From contig CAJONH010000174.1 of NCBI GenBank assembly GCA_905235825.1, forward strand, positions 1-9,249: DNA of 9,249 nt. Reading direction: 5' to 3'. This stretch comes from Candidatus Gastranaerophilales bacterium (GTDB lineage Bacteria; Cyanobacteriota; Vampirovibrionia; Gastranaerophilales; Gastranaerophilaceae). The notes below the pieces were generated by a model that searched no databases, was not told the origin of the DNA, and saw only the letters and a list, made by a program, of their open reading frames with translations. Each line of letters opens with the position of its first letter. Position 1 is the first letter of the stretch. Below are positions 1-7,078 of this stretch, one piece after another. The translations under genes and the position numbers were made by a program.

Positions 1-2
1 GA

Positions 3-1178
3 AATTCCAAAATTATTGCATATACGGTGCTTATAGTTTCCGTTATTTCGGCACTCTGGGGTGTGTTATATGCAATAAGCCAGCATGATATAAAAAGATT
101 ACTTGCTTATCACAGTATAGAAAACATAGGAATTATCGGTATAGGTACCGGAATAGGTCTTTTAGGGCTTGTATACGGCAATGAATATATGTCTGCATTC
201 GGTTTTGCGGGTGCAATTCTTCATATATTAAATCACTCGGTATTCAAAGAACTTTTGTTCTTTGCCGCAGGCAGTGTGTATAAAATGACTCATACGAGAA
301 ATGTTGAAGTACTCGGCGGTTTAATAAAGAAAATGCCTTATACTGCTTTATTTTTTATAGTCGGTTCGGTTGCTATTTGTGCATTGCCGCCTTTTAACGG
401 ATTTATAAGTGAATTTCTTATATATGCGGGTATGATTTTAGGATTGGGAACGGGCAATATTGCTTTATTTATGACAATAATAATATCTCTTGCTTCACTT
501 GCTCTTATCGGCACAATGGCAATTTTATGTTTTTCAAAAGTTACGGGAATTATGTTTTTAGGCAGTCCCCGCAGTGAAAAAGCTCAAAGCGTAGAAAGCG
601 ATGTTGAGGCTGTAATGTTAATACCAATGGGAATACTTGCAATTTTAACTCTTTTAATAGGGCTGTTTCCCGAAAATGCAATTTTATTTGTACTTTCGCC
701 CGTTTCTGTGTTTTCATCAGTACCGCAATCACTTGAAGCGTTAATTGATGTTACGTTAATGATAAGTATGCTTTTCTTTGCATTTTTACTTATTTTAATT
801 GCAGTAGCAGTGTTTAGATTAATCATAAACAGAAAAAACAGATGGCATACAACGTGGGGATGCGGATATAACAAACCAAACGAACGTATGCAGTATACGG
901 CTTCAAGCTATGCCGATTTATTTATTTCGACGTTGAAGCCGATGTTTAAACGTATAGTACATATAAAAAAGCCGAAAGAAATATTTCCTAAAGAGGCATA
1001 TTATGAGGTTGAAATTGAAGATATAGAAGAAGCATACATTGTTAAACCTTTGATAAAATTAGACGAAGAATTTTTAACAAAATTTGAAAGAATACAGAAC
1101 GGAAATATTCAGCAATATATATTATTCGGTTTAATATTTCTTGTACTTGCAATAATAGGTGTAATTTATTTCGGATAG
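3..1178 (+). CDS. hyfB: HyfB/HycC-like proton-antiporter subunit of a group 4 hydrogenase-like complex, 5' end missing
   Basis: This is a membrane subunit of the Mrp/NuoL antiporter family that would form part of the ion channel of a complex I-like enzyme. The frame is open to the left edge of the window. A GTG at 27 lies inside a conserved block and is not a credible start, so this is the C-terminal part (391 residues) of a protein that usually has about 600-670. Visible family motifs are DIKRLLAYHSIENIG with its channel Lys, HILNHSVFKELLFFAAGSV with a Lys in a membrane helix, and PPFNGFISEFL. The C-terminal hydrophilic segment TWGCGYNKPNERMQYTASSY is typical of HycC/HyfB and separates them from NuoL. 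A last membrane helix (QYILFGLIFLVLAIIGVIYF) ends the protein. The next gene starts 9 bp later, so the two are surely co-transcribed. The family assignment is firm. The choice of hyfB over other group 4 names is by motif and gene order. Confidence 0.9.
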   Translation, partial: NSKIIAYTVLIVSVISALWGVLYAISQHDIKRLLAYHSIENIGIIGIGTGIGLLGLVYGNEYMSAFGFAGAILHILNHSVFKELLFFAAGSVYKMTHTRNVEVLGGLIKKMPYTALFFIVGSVAICALPPFNGFISEFLIYAGMILGLGTGNIALFMTIIISLASLALIGTMAILCFSKVTGIMFLGSPRSEKAQSVESDVEAVMLIPMGILAILTLLIGLFPENAILFVLSPVSVFSSVPQSLEALIDVTLMISMLFFAFLLILIAVAVFRLIINRKNRWHTTWGCGYNKPNERMQYTASSYADLFISTLKPMFKRIVHIKKPKEIFPKEAYYEVEIEDIEEAYIVKPLIKLDEEFLTKFERIQNGNIQQYILFGLIFLVLAIIGVIYFG

Positions 1179-1187
1179 GCATTAAAG

Positions 1188-2105
1188 ATGAAAACAGCAG
1201 TTATAAATTTAATAATACTTTTAATCGTACCGTTTTTAATGATTGGAGTTATAAAGAAGACAAAAGCCTTTTGGGCGGGAAGAAAAGGTGTAAGTGTTTT
1301 TCAGCCTTTTTATGATTTTATAAGACTTATGAAAAAAGAAGCGGTGTATTCTGAAACGACATCTCCCGTATTTCAAATTGCCCCCGTCATTATATTTTCA
1401 TCAATAATTTTTGCGGCATTATTTGTTCCGATGTCAACGGGAGAACCTTTTATTAATATTCCGTTTGGATTTATAATTTTTTCTTATGTACTCGGTTTCG
1501 GAAAATTTTTCTCTTTAATTTCGGCACTGGATACGGGAAGCAGTTTTGAAGGTATGGGGGCATCAAGGGAAGCATGTTTTTCAACAATAGTAGAACCTGC
1601 ATTTTTTATCGCAATGGGGTCGGTTGCGGCACTTACAAAAATTGACGGTTTTGATAATTTAAAAATGATTATGGGAAATTCGGGTACTTATGGAGTTTTA
1701 ATAATTGCCCTTCTTATAATTACATTATTTATAATGCTTTTAATTGAAGGCTGCAGGGTGCCTGTTGATGATCCTGCTACGCATTTGGAATTGACCATGA
1801 TTCATGAAGTTATGATTCTTGATAATTCGGGTGTTGATTTAGGATTAATAACATGGGGGGCTGCAATAAAGATGTTTTTATTTGAAGCTCTTATTGCTTC
1901 ACTTTTAATTCCGGCAGGATTACCTTCTTTAATATCAATCCCGCTGTTTTTGGGAATAATATTTATACTTGCGGTTGTGGTCGGTACGGTTGAATCGACT
2001 ATGGCACGTTTCAGGATGACTCACGTATTTGAATTCATATTTACTATGTCAATAACCGCACTTTTGGTACTTACTCTTGTTACTTATGGAATTTACGGAA
2101 ATTAG
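1188..2105 (+). CDS. hyfC: HyfC/HycD-like (NuoH-type) membrane subunit
   Basis: This membrane protein of 305 residues belongs to the NuoH/HycD family. It joins the hydrophilic arm to the membrane arm in complex I and group 4 hydrogenases. The length matches the family (about 300-320). Conserved loop blocks are visible: GRKGVSVFQPFYDFIRLMKK at 31-50, DTGSSFEGMGASRE at 115-128, and EGCRVPVDDPATHLELT at 187-203 followed by a conserved MIHE. These acidic and Arg-rich loops lie at the junction with the catalytic subunits and carry proton-path residues. The rest is a series of hydrophobic helices. The ATG at 1188 begins directly before the first helix and has only a weak AGG 8 bp upstream, so translation may be coupled to the preceding gene. 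The following gene starts 2 bp after the stop. Nothing appears broken. Confidence 0.93.
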   Translation: MKTAVINLIILLIVPFLMIGVIKKTKAFWAGRKGVSVFQPFYDFIRLMKKEAVYSETTSPVFQIAPVIIFSSIIFAALFVPMSTGEPFINIPFGFIIFSYVLGFGKFFSLISALDTGSSFEGMGASREACFSTIVEPAFFIAMGSVAALTKIDGFDNLKMIMGNSGTYGVLIIALLIITLFIMLLIEGCRVPVDDPATHLELTMIHEVMILDNSGVDLGLITWGAAIKMFLFEALIASLLIPAGLPSLISIPLFLGIIFILAVVVGTVESTMARFRMTHVFEFIFTMSITALLVLTLVTYGIYGN

Positions 2106-2107
2106 CT

Positions 2108-2797
2108 ATGGAAAACATTTTTATAATATTACTCGGTTTATCAATGATTTACATATCCTCAACAAGCAGACTTACTGCACACATAAATATGCTGATTTTA
2201 CAGGGGTGGCTGTTGTTTCTCATTTGTTTGTCGGGATTTATGGCGGAACCATGGTTTAATTTGAATATATTTAATTCTGTTAAAGAAAATTCCTCACATA
2301 TTTTAGGGATAGCATTTATAATTATTGAAACATTAGTTGTTAAATCATTTATTATTCCCGTGTTTTTGAAAAAAGTAATGAAAAAAACTCACGCACACAG
2401 GGATTCAGATGCAAATATACCTCATTTTTATGCACTTGTTATTTCAAGTATTATTTTGTTTATGGGATTTATGAGTGCAAATATTAATGCACCTGAATTT
2501 AAACTTATTTCACCGCTTTATTTTGGTGTATCAATAGCGGTAATAATTACGAGTTTATGGCTGATAACTGTTAAACGTACGGTTTTATCCAATGTAATCA
2601 GTTTTATAACAATGGAAAACGGAATATTTTTGTTATCCCTTTCCGCCGCAAAAGAAATGCCTGTAATAATAAATCTTGGTGTACTATTGGATATTTTTAT
2701 TGCAGTATTTATTCTCGGAATGCTTGTCAGAGAAATAAATACGGAATTTGAAGATTTGGAGATATCTCACATATCAGAATTAAAGGACTATGAATAA
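2108..2797 (+). CDS. hyfE: HyfE-like (NuoK-related) membrane subunit
   Basis: This hydrophobic protein of 229 residues resembles HyfE (about 216 residues in E. coli), the NuoK-related subunit of hydrogenase-4-type complexes. The motif IETLVVKSFIIPVFLKKVMKKT (73-94, membrane Glu74 and Lys79 followed by a basic loop) and the later ITMENGIFLLSLSAAKEMP (167-185, with Glu170) and GVLLDIFIAVFILG stretches are typical of the family. Membrane glutamates of this kind take part in proton transfer in NuoK. The short acidic tail (EFEDLEISHISELKDYE) is cytoplasmic by inference. A GGAA 7 bp before the ATG can serve as ribosome binding site. The stop overlaps the next start by one base (TAATG), a sign of translational coupling within the operon. 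The family is diverse, so identity rests on motifs and on its place between HyfC- and HyfF-like genes. Confidence 0.87.
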   Translation: MENIFIILLGLSMIYISSTSRLTAHINMLILQGWLLFLICLSGFMAEPWFNLNIFNSVKENSSHILGIAFIIIETLVVKSFIIPVFLKKVMKKTHAHRDSDANIPHFYALVISSIILFMGFMSANINAPEFKLISPLYFGVSIAVIITSLWLITVKRTVLSNVISFITMENGIFLLSLSAAKEMPVIINLGVLLDIFIAVFILGMLVREINTEFEDLEISHISELKDYE

Positions 2798-4218
2798 TGA
2801 TTAATTTGATTTTAATATTTCCGCTTTTAGCGTGTTTGATACTGTTATTTACAAAGAAAAAAATTCTGAATAATTTTTTTATAATATTATATGCAATACT
2901 CCATTTTGCAGTTTCAATCGCTGTCAATTTAAATATTGACTTTCTTCCGTTTTGGGAAAATACGGTATTTTTTGAAGCAAACGGTATTAATAAGCTGTTT
3001 TTAATTGTTCTTTCGGTTGTATTTCTTGCATTTGCCTTTTATAACAGAGGATATATGAAGGATGATATCTCAAATGAGCGGAGATTAAGGCATTATGCAT
3101 ATATGGTTCTGTTTTTTGTTTTTTCTATGACAGGTTCAATTTTGAGTACAAACCTTGGAATTACGTGGGTATTTATAGAAGGAACAACGCTCGCAAGTGC
3201 ATATTTAATTTATTTTCATAAAACAAAACATTCTATTGAAGCGGCGTGGAAATATGTTTTTATATGTTCGATAGGAATTGCACTTGCTTTTGTCGGTATT
3301 ATACTTTTGACGGCGGCATCAGGCAGTTTAGAGTCTTTATATTATAAAGATTTATTTGAACATGCAAAAGAATTTAATCCTTTCTGGTTAAAAATGTCGT
3401 TTGTATTTATATTGTTTGGAATAGGTACAAAAATGGGGCTTGCTCCCGTTCATTTCTGGCTCCCCGATGCACATGCGGAATCTCCGTCGCCTGTTTCGTC
3501 ACTTTTATCAGCCGCATTATTAAATTCGGCTTTTCTGATGATAATAAATGTTTTTAGAATTACTGTTTATGCCGGCTGCGATTTTTTTGCAAGAATTATG
3601 CTTTTAATAATGGGATTTTTATCTTTATTTGTTGCTGCTGTTTTTATTTATCATATAAACAACTACAAAAGGATGCTTGCGTATTCTTCGATTGAAAATA
3701 TGGGAATACTTGCAATAGGTCTTGCTCTGGGCGGTTTTGGCATGATTGCTGCCATGATGCATTTAGTCGGACACTCTTTAATAAAAGCTGCATTTTTTAT
3801 GACATCAGGGAATATTTTAAAATTGTATGAGTCAAAAAAGATTAATCATATTGAGGGTATAATGTCTGTTGATAAAGCCACGGGCTGGTTATGGATATTA
3901 TCGTTTCTCGGTATTGCTGCATTTCCGCCTTCACTTCTTTTTATAAGCGAATTTTTAATAGTTAAGACATTTATTGTAAACGGGTATTATATACTTTGTG
4001 CTTTGTTTTTGATACTTCTGACAATAATTTTGTACGGAACAGGTCATAACGTAATCGGTATGTCTTTCGGTAAAAGAAGTGAAATAATCGGGCATAAAAA
4101 ACTTTGTTTATCTTTGTATATACCGCAAATTCTTTTGTTAGCAGCGGCATTCTGGCTTGGTCTTTATATGCCCGAATGTATTTCCAATATATTTTTAGAA
4201 GCATCAATGGGATTATAA
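2797..4218 (+). CDS. hyfF: HyfF-like proton-antiporter membrane subunit
   Basis: This is the second NuoL/M/N-type antiporter subunit of the operon (473 residues; E. coli HyfF is about 526). The channel residues expected for a working ion pathway are all visible: Glu128 in WVFIEGTTLASAYLIY, Lys212 in GIGTKMGLAPVHFWLPDAHA followed by ESPSPVSSLLS, Lys291 in NNYKRMLAYSSIENMG, and Lys330 in HLVGHSLIKAAFFMTSGNI. The KTKHSIEAAWKYVFICSIG block at 142-160 is typical of HyfF and related group 4 subunits. The protein begins with a membrane helix at residue 2 and has about fourteen hydrophobic segments, with no long C-terminal lateral helix. The start overlaps the preceding stop by one base. Retention of these residues implies that the complex still moves protons or sodium ions, even though its large subunit lacks hydrogenase ligands. 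Confidence 0.92.
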   Translation: MINLILIFPLLACLILLFTKKKILNNFFIILYAILHFAVSIAVNLNIDFLPFWENTVFFEANGINKLFLIVLSVVFLAFAFYNRGYMKDDISNERRLRHYAYMVLFFVFSMTGSILSTNLGITWVFIEGTTLASAYLIYFHKTKHSIEAAWKYVFICSIGIALAFVGIILLTAASGSLESLYYKDLFEHAKEFNPFWLKMSFVFILFGIGTKMGLAPVHFWLPDAHAESPSPVSSLLSAALLNSAFLMIINVFRITVYAGCDFFARIMLLIMGFLSLFVAAVFIYHINNYKRMLAYSSIENMGILAIGLALGGFGMIAAMMHLVGHSLIKAAFFMTSGNILKLYESKKINHIEGIMSVDKATGWLWILSFLGIAAFPPSLLFISEFLIVKTFIVNGYYILCALFLILLTIILYGTGHNVIGMSFGKRSEIIGHKKLCLSLYIPQILLLAAAFWLGLYMPECISNIFLEASMGL

Positions 4219-4224
4219 GGGGGA
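4217..4224 (+). promoter_or_regulatory. Strong Shine-Dalgarno site for the large subunit gene
   Basis: AAGGGGGA lies 5 bp before the ATG at 4229 and shares its first bases with the stop codon of the preceding gene. It is the strongest ribosome binding site in the operon. It fixes the start of the large subunit gene and fits a need for ample soluble subunit. Confidence 0.8.
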
Positions 4225-4228
4225 TTGT

Positions 4229-5680
4229 ATGAATTGGATAATAATTGAAAATAATGAAAAAATAAATCTTTCTCAAATCCCTGAAATAACAATTGAAAGG
4301 TTAAGAGAAGATTATAAAGAATTAAAACATAGAGTTATAGGCTTCTTTGGCAAAAATGAAAACGAAAATATACGATTATATGTTATTCTCGCTGATGATA
4401 ATGAAGGTAAACTTTATATATCCTCCGTATTATTTCGAGATAACGAAAAATCTTATGACTCGTTAACAAAAGATTTTCCCGCATTTCATAATTTTGAGCG
4501 TGAATTCTATGAAGAATTCGGAATTGAACCGTTAAATCACCCTTGGTTAAAACCTTTAAGACAAAATCAGGATAAATATTCCTTTTTTGAAATGAAAGGG
4601 GAAGATGTACACGAAGTTGCAGTCGGTCCTATTCATGCAGGTGTTATAGAACCGGGGCATTTTAGATTTATGTGTCAGGGAGAAAAAGTCTATGAACTTG
4701 AAATAATGCTGGGTTATCAGCATAGAGGCGTTGAAGAACTCCTTACAAAATCAAAAGCAAATAACAGATTGGCGGAATCTGTTTGCGGGGATACTGTAAT
4801 CGGTCATAATACGGCATATTCTCAGGTTATTGAAACTCTTTGCGGAACAAGTATTACGGATAAAGCTCAAATAATAAGAAGAATAGCTCTTGAACTCGAA
4901 CGAATTGCAATTCATATAGGAGATATGGGAGCAATAGCAGGTGACATGGCATATCTTCCAGGGGCTTCCATTTTCGGAGTAACAAGAACTCTTGTAATAA
5001 ATACTATGCTTGAAATATCGGGAAGCCGTTTTGGCAGAGGATTAATTGATATAGGCGGAGTTAATTTTGATATAAAAGAAGAAATATCCGATAAAATTAT
5101 TAAAATGCTGACGGAAGTTGAAAAAACAGTTGATAAAATGACAAAAGTAATGTTAAAAAAGCCATCTTGCCTTTCCCGTATGGAAAGAACGGGAACAGTA
5201 ACTAAAGAACAAGCACAAGCTATAGGTGCAGTAGGCATGGCTGCACGTTCATCAGGTGTTATGATTGACAGCAGAATTGATTTTAAAGATAAATTCTATA
5301 AATTGGAAAATCTCAGATTTTCTGCTTTGGGTGATGTTTATTCAAGATTTTATTTGAGATATCTTGAAATAAAACAATCGGTTGAAGCAGTTAAAGATTT
5401 ACTTAAAATTTTAAAAGAACATAATAATGAGGATTTAAAAGTAGAAATTGGAGATTTAACTCCAAATTCATTTGCAATTTCAATAACAGAGGGCTGGAGA
5501 GGCGAAATTGTCCATTGTGCTATAACCGATGAAAACGGTAAAATCAGCAGATATAAAATAAAAGACCCTTCGTTTAATAACTGGTATATGCTTTCATTAG
5601 CGGTAAGAAATAACGGAATATCCGATTTCCCGTTGTGTAATAAGAGTTTTAATCTTTCATACTGCGGTAATGATTTATAG
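4229..5680 (+). CDS. hyfG: HyfG-like NuoC-NuoD fusion, Ehr-type large subunit lacking NiFe ligands
   Basis: This soluble subunit of 483 residues fuses a NuoC/30 kDa-like domain (about 1-115, including the GIEPLNHPWLKPLR linker) to a NuoD/49 kDa, hydrogenase large subunit-like domain (about 120-483). Family landmarks include VAVGPIHAGVIEPGHFRF, EIMLGYQHRGVEELL, the RIALELERIAIHIGDMG helix, and KDPSFNNWYMLSLAV near the end. In true [NiFe] hydrogenases two CxxC motifs bind the metal. Here the N-terminal site reads SVCGDTVIGHNTAY (184-197), with Cys186 kept but Thr189 where the second Cys should be. The C-terminal site is replaced by DFPLCNKSFNLSYCGNDL, whose two cysteines (470 and 479) are spaced C-x8-C and lie at the extreme end. 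No C-terminal maturation peptide follows. This pattern matches energy-converting hydrogenase-related (Ehr) complexes, so H2 chemistry is unlikely. The redox partner or substrate is unknown. The DNA gap to the next gene is 73 bp, the widest in the operon. Confidence 0.88.
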   Translation: MNWIIIENNEKINLSQIPEITIERLREDYKELKHRVIGFFGKNENENIRLYVILADDNEGKLYISSVLFRDNEKSYDSLTKDFPAFHNFEREFYEEFGIEPLNHPWLKPLRQNQDKYSFFEMKGEDVHEVAVGPIHAGVIEPGHFRFMCQGEKVYELEIMLGYQHRGVEELLTKSKANNRLAESVCGDTVIGHNTAYSQVIETLCGTSITDKAQIIRRIALELERIAIHIGDMGAIAGDMAYLPGASIFGVTRTLVINTMLEISGSRFGRGLIDIGGVNFDIKEEISDKIIKMLTEVEKTVDKMTKVMLKKPSCLSRMERTGTVTKEQAQAIGAVGMAARSSGVMIDSRIDFKDKFYKLENLRFSALGDVYSRFYLRYLEIKQSVEAVKDLLKILKEHNNEDLKVEIGDLTPNSFAISITEGWRGEIVHCAITDENGKISRYKIKDPSFNNWYMLSLAVRNNGISDFPLCNKSFNLSYCGNDL

Positions 5681-5753
5681 GGGCAAATAATAAAATATTG
5701 AAGAATAAATTTTTGCATAATAAAATTCTAATATAAACTTAAAAAGGAAAAAT
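5681..5753 (+). other. Non-coding gap inside the operon with a ribosome binding site
   Basis: This 73 bp A/T-rich gap is the only sizeable one between genes of the complex. It contains AAAGGA at 5743-5748, 5 bp before the ATG of the fusion gene, a good Shine-Dalgarno site. A TTGCAT at 5713-5718 and a TATAAA at 5732-5737 are present, but the 13 bp between them is too short for a standard sigma-70 promoter, so an internal promoter is not supported. No hairpin or tRNA is seen. The gap sits directly before the gene that carries the foreign-looking insert. Confidence 0.5.
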
Positions 5754-7073
5754 ATGTTTGATACGATAAAACTAAAATATCATCAAAAAAGTAAATATAT
5801 AAAAGATATTAAAAACGCACCAATGAGAGAACAATTCAGAGGGTTTCCCGTTTTAGACAGTTCTTTTGACGATGTACCCGATGAAACCTGCTGTCCGACA
5901 GGAGCTTTGAAATACGGTTCTCTGCCTGTAATTAGCGAGGTAAATCCTGATTATATAAAAAATTTAAGAATTATAATTGATAAAGCAAAAAACAATCCAA
6001 ATGAAAGGCAAAAACTTGCTATTGGTAAAGTTAGCAATGATTTAGCCCTAAAGGCAAAAGAACACGGCTTTGATATTTTCGGTTATATTCATGATTTGGA
6101 TGTTTCCGGTGTCAGACATGCATACTTAGAACACGGAATGGAAAAAACAGAAATACCAAGAGGACAAATACCTATAACTGATGATGATTTTGAAAAAATA
6201 CCTGATGTATTATACTCTTATGATGAAATTGATTTCTCAGGTAAAAATAAAACAGGTTTAGATACAATTACGTATAAAAAACATATGAGTGATAATACAA
6301 TTTTTTACGTTGAAGAAATCAGAACAGGAAAACAAACACTTACAATAAATACTTTGTATAAGCATAAAAATACCGGTAACCCTAGGACTTCTGTCAAAAA
6401 TGACAACCCTCTGAGCAGTACCGGCAGTATCATTATATCAGATTTAAGTAAAAATTTCAACCCTGTTGTAAGCAAATGTGAAGGTACTGCAAAAAAGATA
6501 TTATCAATAGATATGGGAAAATGCACTTTTTGCGGAAATTGTAAATGTAAAGCAATTCAGTTTACAAATAAATATAAATCAGCTTCAACATCCCGTGAAA
6601 AACTTATTATAACTGAGAATACAACGGCTGAGGATTATGAAAAAACTGCAATTCAATCAAGAAAAGAAATTATAAAAGCATTTTCAAAGTCGTTAAAATT
6701 AAGGCAGGTATCGGCGGCAGGCTGCAACGGCTGTGAAATGGAACTAAATGCTTGTTCAAACTGTAATTTCGATATGGGAAGATTTGGTATAGATTTTGTT
6801 GCATCTCCAAGACACGCTGATGGTATCGTTGTAACGGGGCCTGTCAGTGAAAATATGGCCTGGGCTTTAGAGGATTGCTATAAATCGGTGCCTAATCCTA
6901 AAATAGTTATATTAGCAGGAGCTTGTGCAATATCGGGCGGAGTTTTCCAAAATTCATCAAAATTAAACAGGGAATTTCTCGAAAAATATCCGATTGATTT
7001 GTATATTCCGGGATGCCCGATTCATCCTTTGACATTTATTAATGCTGTTTTAAGCTATATTACGGGGAAATAA
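5754..7073 (+). CDS. Ferredoxin-NuoB fusion (HyfI-like small subunit) interrupted by a PBECR-like nuclease domain
   Basis: The C-terminal part (about 311-439) is a clear NuoB/hydrogenase small subunit. RQVSAAGCNGCEMELNA gives Cys324 and Cys327, GRFGIDFVASPRHADGIVV is the family signature, and Cys391 (GACAISGG) and Cys421 (PGCPIHP) complete the proximal 4Fe-4S site. The N-terminus (about 28-52, FRGFPVLD to CCPTGALK) and residues 251-287 (SIDMGKCTFCGNC to REKLIIT) are the two halves of a HycF-like 2x[4Fe-4S] ferredoxin, a fusion known in Ehr-type operons. Between them lie about 190 extra residues with a core (about 88-235) resembling PBECR RNase-like domains of phage and integrative elements. 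The first cluster motif has Ser37, Asp40 and Asp43 where Cys is expected and keeps only Cys47. The second reads C-x2-C-x2-C-x1-C without Pro. Total length is 439 against about 250 expected. The frame is intact throughout, so the gene is translated as one chain unless processed. It would pass electrons to the large subunit if the clusters are built. Confidence 0.85.
   Translation: MFDTIKLKYHQKSKYIKDIKNAPMREQFRGFPVLDSSFDDVPDETCCPTGALKYGSLPVISEVNPDYIKNLRIIIDKAKNNPNERQKLAIGKVSNDLALKAKEHGFDIFGYIHDLDVSGVRHAYLEHGMEKTEIPRGQIPITDDDFEKIPDVLYSYDEIDFSGKNKTGLDTITYKKHMSDNTIFYVEEIRTGKQTLTINTLYKHKNTGNPRTSVKNDNPLSSTGSIIISDLSKNFNPVVSKCEGTAKKILSIDMGKCTFCGNCKCKAIQFTNKYKSASTSREKLIITENTTAEDYEKTAIQSRKEIIKAFSKSLKLRQVSAAGCNGCEMELNACSNCNFDMGRFGIDFVASPRHADGIVVTGPVSENMAWALEDCYKSVPNPKIVILAGACAISGGVFQNSSKLNREFLEKYPIDLYIPGCPIHPLTFINAVLSYITGK
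6015..6458 (+). other. In-frame insert: PBECR (MuF C-terminal type) nuclease-like domain
   Basis: This marks residues about 88-235 of the fusion protein. The visible pattern is GKVSNDLALKAKEHGFDIFG, then DVSGVRHAYLEHGMEKTEIP with His122 and His127, then RGQIPITDDDFEKIPDVL, then a beta-rich stretch (YVEEIRTGKQTLTINTLYK). This order of an RH-x4-HG block, a T-x-D-D-F-x-x-IP block and a Lys-x-Leu-x-x-x-T-x-Tyr strand is how I recall the Phage-Barnase-EndoU-ColicinE5/D-RelE-like families carried at the C-terminus of phage MuF head proteins and polyvalent proteins. The match is from memory of the family pattern and was not searched. The stretch has no metal-binding cysteines and no resemblance to hydrogenase subunits. 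Whether it keeps nuclease activity cannot be judged. Confidence 0.62.
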
Positions 7074-7078
7074 TCAAT

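Noticed and set aside
27..29. GTG at 27 as the start of the HyfB-like gene
   Set aside because: The frame is open to the window edge, the codon lies inside a membrane helix of a conserved region, and about 200-280 N-terminal residues of the family would be missing.
4912..5238. A 108-codon minus-strand open frame inside the large subunit gene, and similar ones elsewhere
   Set aside because: They lie opposite well-supported genes, lack ribosome sites and recognisable protein features, and reflect low stop frequency on the opposite strand.
5713..5737. Possible internal promoter (TTGCAT and TATAAA) before the fusion gene
   Set aside because: The spacing is 13 bp, against about 17 expected, and such hexamers are frequent in AT-rich gaps.
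6392..6405. TGTCA-AAAA-TGACA inverted repeat within the fusion gene
   Set aside because: The stem is only 5 bp, lies inside coding sequence and has no T run; chance is likely in AT-rich DNA.
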